From CAYPEK01 sp964409645 (lineage in GTDB: Bacteria > UBP15 > UBA6099), in NCBI GenBank assembly GCA_964409645.1, contig CAYPEK010000006.1, positions 1 through 64,000 on the forward strand: DNA of 64,000 nucleotides. The letters are read 5' to 3'. The notes under the pieces were generated by a model. It was not told where the DNA came from. It ran no database searches and worked only from the letters and a program-made list of their open reading frames with translations. Shown here piece by piece: positions 61,132 to 64,000 of this stretch. The stretch's first letter is position 1. Every line of letters starts with the position of its first letter. Position numbers and translations under genes: made by a program.

Positions 61132-62949
61132 TCAGTCCGGCGCGAACTCCTTCAGCCAGTCCTCCGGAATCTGCACCGGCGGCTGTTGCTTTTTGTCGAT
61201 CAAGAACCGGCCCATTATAAGGTAGTCCATGTTGGTGCGCATGAAGCAGCGGTAAGCATCTTCCGGCGAGCAGACGATCGGTTCTCCACGCACGTTGTAC
61301 GACGTATTTATTATCAGCCCGCATCCGGTCAGCTTGCGGAACTCTTCGATTGTATCATGGTAGAGTGGATTGTCGTCCCGGGAAACAGTCTGCACGCGCG
61401 CGGAGAAATCGACATGCGTGATCGCGGGAACGGACGAGCGGATGTTGTACAGTTTATCCAGTCCCTTCCGGCCGAGTTCCTCCTGCGTGAGATCGCGCCG
61501 GATTTCGTTTTTCACGGGCGCGACGAGGAGCATGTACGGGCTTTCGCGGTCGAGGTCGAAGTATTCCGACACGCATTCGGCGAGCACGGTCGGCGCAAAC
61601 GGCCGGAACGACTCGCGGAACTTTGTCTTGAGATTCATCACGCTCTGCATTTCGCGCGAACGGGCGTCGCCGATAATGCTGCGCGAGCCGAGCGCGCGCG
61701 GGCCGAACTCCATCCGCCCCTGAAACCAGCCGATCACATTCTGCCCATCTATGAGCCGCGCGACCCGCGACGGTATTTCCGCCTGTTCGAGCTTTTCGTG
61801 CGCGATGTCTTTTTCTTTCAGGAATTTTCCGATCTCGTCGTCCGAAAACGCCGGGCCGAGATATGAGGCGTGTTGCCTGTCACGTCCCGATGCCGGGTCG
61901 CGTGGTTTGTCGAGATAGTGATGCCACGCGGTCATTGCCGCGCCGAGCGCGCCGCCCGCGTCGCCCGCCGCCGGCTGTATCCATATATCGTCGTAAATTC
62001 CCTCCCGCAGCAGCAGCCCGTTCGCGACGCAGTTCAACGCAACGCCACCCGCGAGACAGAGATTTCTCATGCCGGTTTCTTTTCTGATGTGGCGCGCCAT
62101 TTTGACGATGATCTCTTCGGTGACAACCTGCACCGAGCGCGCGAGGTCCATGTAGATATCGGATATCGGCGTCTCCGGCTTGCGCGGCGACACGCCGAAC
62201 AGCCTGTCGAATTTGCCGTTCGTCATCCTGAGCCCTGCCATGTATCCGAAATACCTGAGGTTCAGGCGGAACGAGCCGTCATCTTTGACGTCGATCAGTT
62301 CACGCTTGATTACGTCCACGTACTTCGGTTCGCCGTAAGGCGCGAGACCCATAAGTTTGTACTCGCCGGAGTTCACCCTGAATCCGCAGAAATAAGTAAA
62401 CGCCGAATAGAGAAGTCCGAGCGAGTGCGGAAATTTGATTTCGGATTTGAGACTGACGCGGTTTTCGCGACCGATGCCCCAGCTTGTCGTGGTCCATTCG
62501 CCGACGCCGTCCGTCGTCAGAATCGCGGCCTCGTCGAACGGCGATGGAAAAAATGCCGCGGCGGCATGTGATTCGTGGTGCTCGGGGAAAATCATCGGGC
62601 CGTTGTAGTCGAGCTCCTTCGCGAGCGTTTCCTTGAGCCACAGCTTGTATTTTAGCCACTGCGGAAGCGCCATCATGAACGACGGAAGCCCGACGGGCGC
62701 ATAAGAGAGATATGTTAGAAGCAGTCTCTCGAATTTTATAAACGGTTTTTCGTAGAAGGCGACGTAGTCGAGCCCGTCCGGACCGATGCCGGCCTCGCGA
62801 AGACAATAGGCAACCGCGCTCGCCGGGTAAGAAGCGTCGTGCTTCTTTCTGGTGAAGCGTTCTTCCTGTGCGGCGGCAAGGATGTCGCCATCGCGCACGA
62901 GACACGCGGCGCTGTCGTGGTAATATGCTGAAATTCCGAGGATGTTCAT
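61132..62949 (-). CDS. NodU/CmcH-family carbamoyltransferase
   Basis: A 605-residue O-carbamoyltransferase. The N-terminal Kae1-like ASKHA domain starts NILGISAYYHDSAACLVRDG and includes HHESHAAAAFFPSPF (metal-binding histidines) and LAGGVALNC. The C-terminal YrdC-like portion has GRMEFGPRALGSRSI and NTSYNVRGEPIVCSPEDA. It transfers carbamoyl from carbamoyl-phosphate to a hydroxyl of a sugar or other small molecule in the cytoplasm. With SxtJ-like and DUF5989-like neighbours it forms a conserved module. The natural acceptor may be a glycan made by the adjacent GT2 and DUF2723 genes, but that is inference. Confidence 0.95.
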   Translation of the reverse strand: MNILGISAYYHDSAACLVRDGDILAAAQEERFTRKKHDASYPASAVAYCLREAGIGPDGLDYVAFYEKPFIKFERLLLTYLSYAPVGLPSFMMALPQWLKYKLWLKETLAKELDYNGPMIFPEHHESHAAAAFFPSPFDEAAILTTDGVGEWTTTSWGIGRENRVSLKSEIKFPHSLGLLYSAFTYFCGFRVNSGEYKLMGLAPYGEPKYVDVIKRELIDVKDDGSFRLNLRYFGYMAGLRMTNGKFDRLFGVSPRKPETPISDIYMDLARSVQVVTEEIIVKMARHIRKETGMRNLCLAGGVALNCVANGLLLREGIYDDIWIQPAAGDAGGALGAAMTAWHHYLDKPRDPASGRDRQHASYLGPAFSDDEIGKFLKEKDIAHEKLEQAEIPSRVARLIDGQNVIGWFQGRMEFGPRALGSRSIIGDARSREMQSVMNLKTKFRESFRPFAPTVLAECVSEYFDLDRESPYMLLVAPVKNEIRRDLTQEELGRKGLDKLYNIRSSVPAITHVDFSARVQTVSRDDNPLYHDTIEEFRKLTGCGLIINTSYNVRGEPIVCSPEDAYRCFMRTNMDYLIMGRFLIDKKQQPPVQIPEDWLKEFAPD

Positions 62950-62974
62950 TCCGGAAGCGCGCCCTGCGCCCTGC

Positions 62975-63127
62975 TCAGAATATCGTATAAATGAACGGGG
63001 CGACCGACGGCGCCAAGGCCGACACGACGATCACCGCGCCGAGAAAAACAAGTACTACGATGATCGGTATCAGCCACCAGAGTTTCCGTTCCTTTAGAAA
63101 GAGAAAGAATTCCTTAAAAAAACTCAT
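62975..63127 (-). CDS. DUF5989-like small membrane protein
   Basis: A 50-residue protein that I found by translating the gap upstream of the carbamoyltransferase gene. It starts MSFFKEFFLFLKERKLWWL, has one transmembrane helix (about 19-38), and ends with SVAPFIYTIF. This is the pattern of the DUF5989 family: a FLKERKxWW head and an APFIYT tail. GGAA lies about 10 nt before the ATG. It is the first gene of the DUF5989-carbamoyltransferase-SxtJ module, 25 bp ahead of the enzyme. Function unknown. Confidence 0.85.
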   Translation of the reverse strand: MSFFKEFFLFLKERKLWWLIPIIVVLVFLGAVIVVSALAPSVAPFIYTIF

Positions 63128-63264
63128 CGCTGTTTTCCGCGGCCCGGGAGGCCGGCGCCATCTCCTTATATTCCGCGCGGCACTCCACCCTGCCCGGCCG
63201 CCGGATCCTTTTGATTATTTTAGGATATAGGTGTTCGCGTGACAACAATACTCCCGGACAGCCG

Positions 63265-64000
63265 TTATTCCGGCTCGAAACGCGAGAGGCGTCTGAGCGC
63301 GTCGAGCTGTTCCGTCCGGCCGAGTTTTGCATCGAGAACCGCTTTTTTCAGCATGGAGATCGTCTTATCATAACCGGGCCGGTCCACCGGATACGGGATG
63401 CCGTCCTTTCCGCCGTGTGCGAAGCTGAACCGCACGGGATCACGGAAGCTTGCCTCGTCGCCATAGAGGATTTCGGACAGCAGCGTGAGCGCCCGCAGCG
63501 TGGCCGGGCCTACGTTGGGAGTGCCGATCAGCGACACAAAATCGCCGGGCGCGCGTTCGTACGCGCTGACAAGCGTCTTTCGGATGCGGTCCGGATGGAT
63601 GTCCGCGGCAAGTATCCGGTGCCGCGCGGGCAGGTTGAGCGCCTGCACGCGTTTGAGTTCCGCGACGAGCTTTTCAGGGTTTTCGAGCGCGATGTTCGCG
63701 GTACGCGCGCGGACCGCCGCGCTCTCCTCAGCCACGAGGTTCAGGGTGAGCTGGCCGCGCGAGTCGCAGCACACCGCCGCGTGCGGCTCGCAGACGAAAT
63801 CCGAGACGTCCTCGCCGAGCCAGTGATACCGCCGCGCGTAACGCGTCTCTTCGTTCATGCCCTGCTGCACCACCACCCATCCGCCGTTTGACGTGAATGC
63901 GAACATGTGCTGGTATATCTGGTAGCCGTCCTGAACGGCGGCGCTATCCACTTTGGCCGACATGCGGCTTGCATAGACGAGCTGCGCGGCGTCGGCGGAG
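63265..64000 (-). CDS. DUF763 domain-containing protein, C-terminal part
   Basis: The 3' part of a gene that enters from the right edge; about 244 codons are present and the start is outside. The in-frame ATG at 63963 is internal, since upstream codons (AAQLVYASRMSAKVDSAAVQ) continue the family sequence. DUF763 signatures are AKVDSAAVQDGYQIYQH and VVQQGMNEETRYARRYHWLG. A helix-hairpin-helix-like LIGTPNVGPATLRALTLLSE is seen about 130 residues later. The family is common in archaea and some bacteria; its function is unknown, and the helical motif suggests nucleic acid contact. Confidence 0.9.
   Translation of the reverse strand, partial: SADAAQLVYASRMSAKVDSAAVQDGYQIYQHMFAFTSNGGWVVVQQGMNEETRYARRYHWLGEDVSDFVCEPHAAVCCDSRGQLTLNLVAEESAAVRARTANIALENPEKLVAELKRVQALNLPARHRILAADIHPDRIRKTLVSAYERAPGDFVSLIGTPNVGPATLRALTLLSEILYGDEASFRDPVRFSFAHGGKDGIPYPVDRPGYDKTISMLKKAVLDAKLGRTEQLDALRRLSRFEPE

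Overview
The window looks like chromosome from an uncultured, probably anaerobic, diderm bacterium. GC is high in most genes; the AT-rich exceptions are roughly 35.5-36.4 kb, the stretch around the small nuclease-like gene at 17.7 kb, and one insertion inside a transporter. Signs of a Gram-negative envelope are LspA, a SPOR protein, MurJ, twin-arginine (Tat) leaders and a BatA-type membrane protein. Signs of anaerobic life are an H-cluster-type [FeFe]-hydrogenase-like sensor kinase, a hypCDEB set, and several radical SAM and ferredoxin-type proteins. I cannot place the phylum. The unlinked ftsZ and the TPR/glycosyltransferase proteins would suit an Omnitrophota-, Sumerlaeota- or PVC-like lineage, but that is a guess. 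There is no rRNA, no CRISPR array, no prophage and no intact transposase.

Layout. (1) 0-13.4 kb, minus strand, housekeeping: tsaD (cut by the left edge), a DUF4127 gene, lspA, a SPOR gene, valS, lon, clpX, clpP, tig, three tRNAs (Gly, Leu, Lys) and an HU gene. This is protein quality control plus translation. (2) 13.7-17.3 kb, plus strand: murJ and lepA. (3) 17.3-18.3 kb: a GxxExxY/PDDEXK-like gene inside a mirror-image repeat array, three repeat units on each side in opposite orientation with a 77-79 bp period. (4) 18.3-27.1 kb, minus strand: hypC-hypD-hypE-hypB, a hydrogenase-like/histidine kinase fusion, then four more two-component proteins. (5) 27.2-35.3 kb: an MmgE/PrpD protein, a MITE-like inverted repeat, a DUF58/BatA pair, a VOC protein, a class III aminotransferase broken by one in-frame amber codon, an unknown gene and a small winged-helix regulator. 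(6) 35.6-42.8 kb, plus strand: a MerR-type helix-turn-helix gene, an AT-rich hairpin-dense non-coding stretch, ftsZ, a ModE-like regulator, leuS, and an MFS transporter with a roughly 190-residue loop insertion. (7) 42.9-51.8 kb: a REP-like inverted repeat, a flavoprotein, a radical SAM enzyme, a membrane TPR protein, and a run of DUF362, Tat-leader radical SAM (AmrS family), DUF362-ferredoxin and PfkB kinase genes. (8) 51.9-60.4 kb: a large six-hairpin-like protein, a URO-D-family protein, a double thioredoxin lipoprotein candidate, a DUF2723-TPR protein and a GT2 glycosyltransferase. (9) 60.4-63.1 kb, minus strand: a carbamoyltransferase module with SxtJ-like and DUF5989-like membrane proteins and a zinc-ribbon protein. 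The right edge cuts a DUF763 gene.

How the parts fit. The Lon, ClpXP and trigger factor genes form a proteostasis block. The Hyp proteins would mature a [NiFe]-hydrogenase encoded elsewhere, while the adjacent fusion protein probably senses redox state or H2 and signals through the neighbouring regulators. The DUF2723, GT2 and carbamoyltransferase genes suggest surface glycan assembly and decoration. The strongest candidate for an undescribed element is the mirror-symmetric repeat array around the GxxExxY gene.
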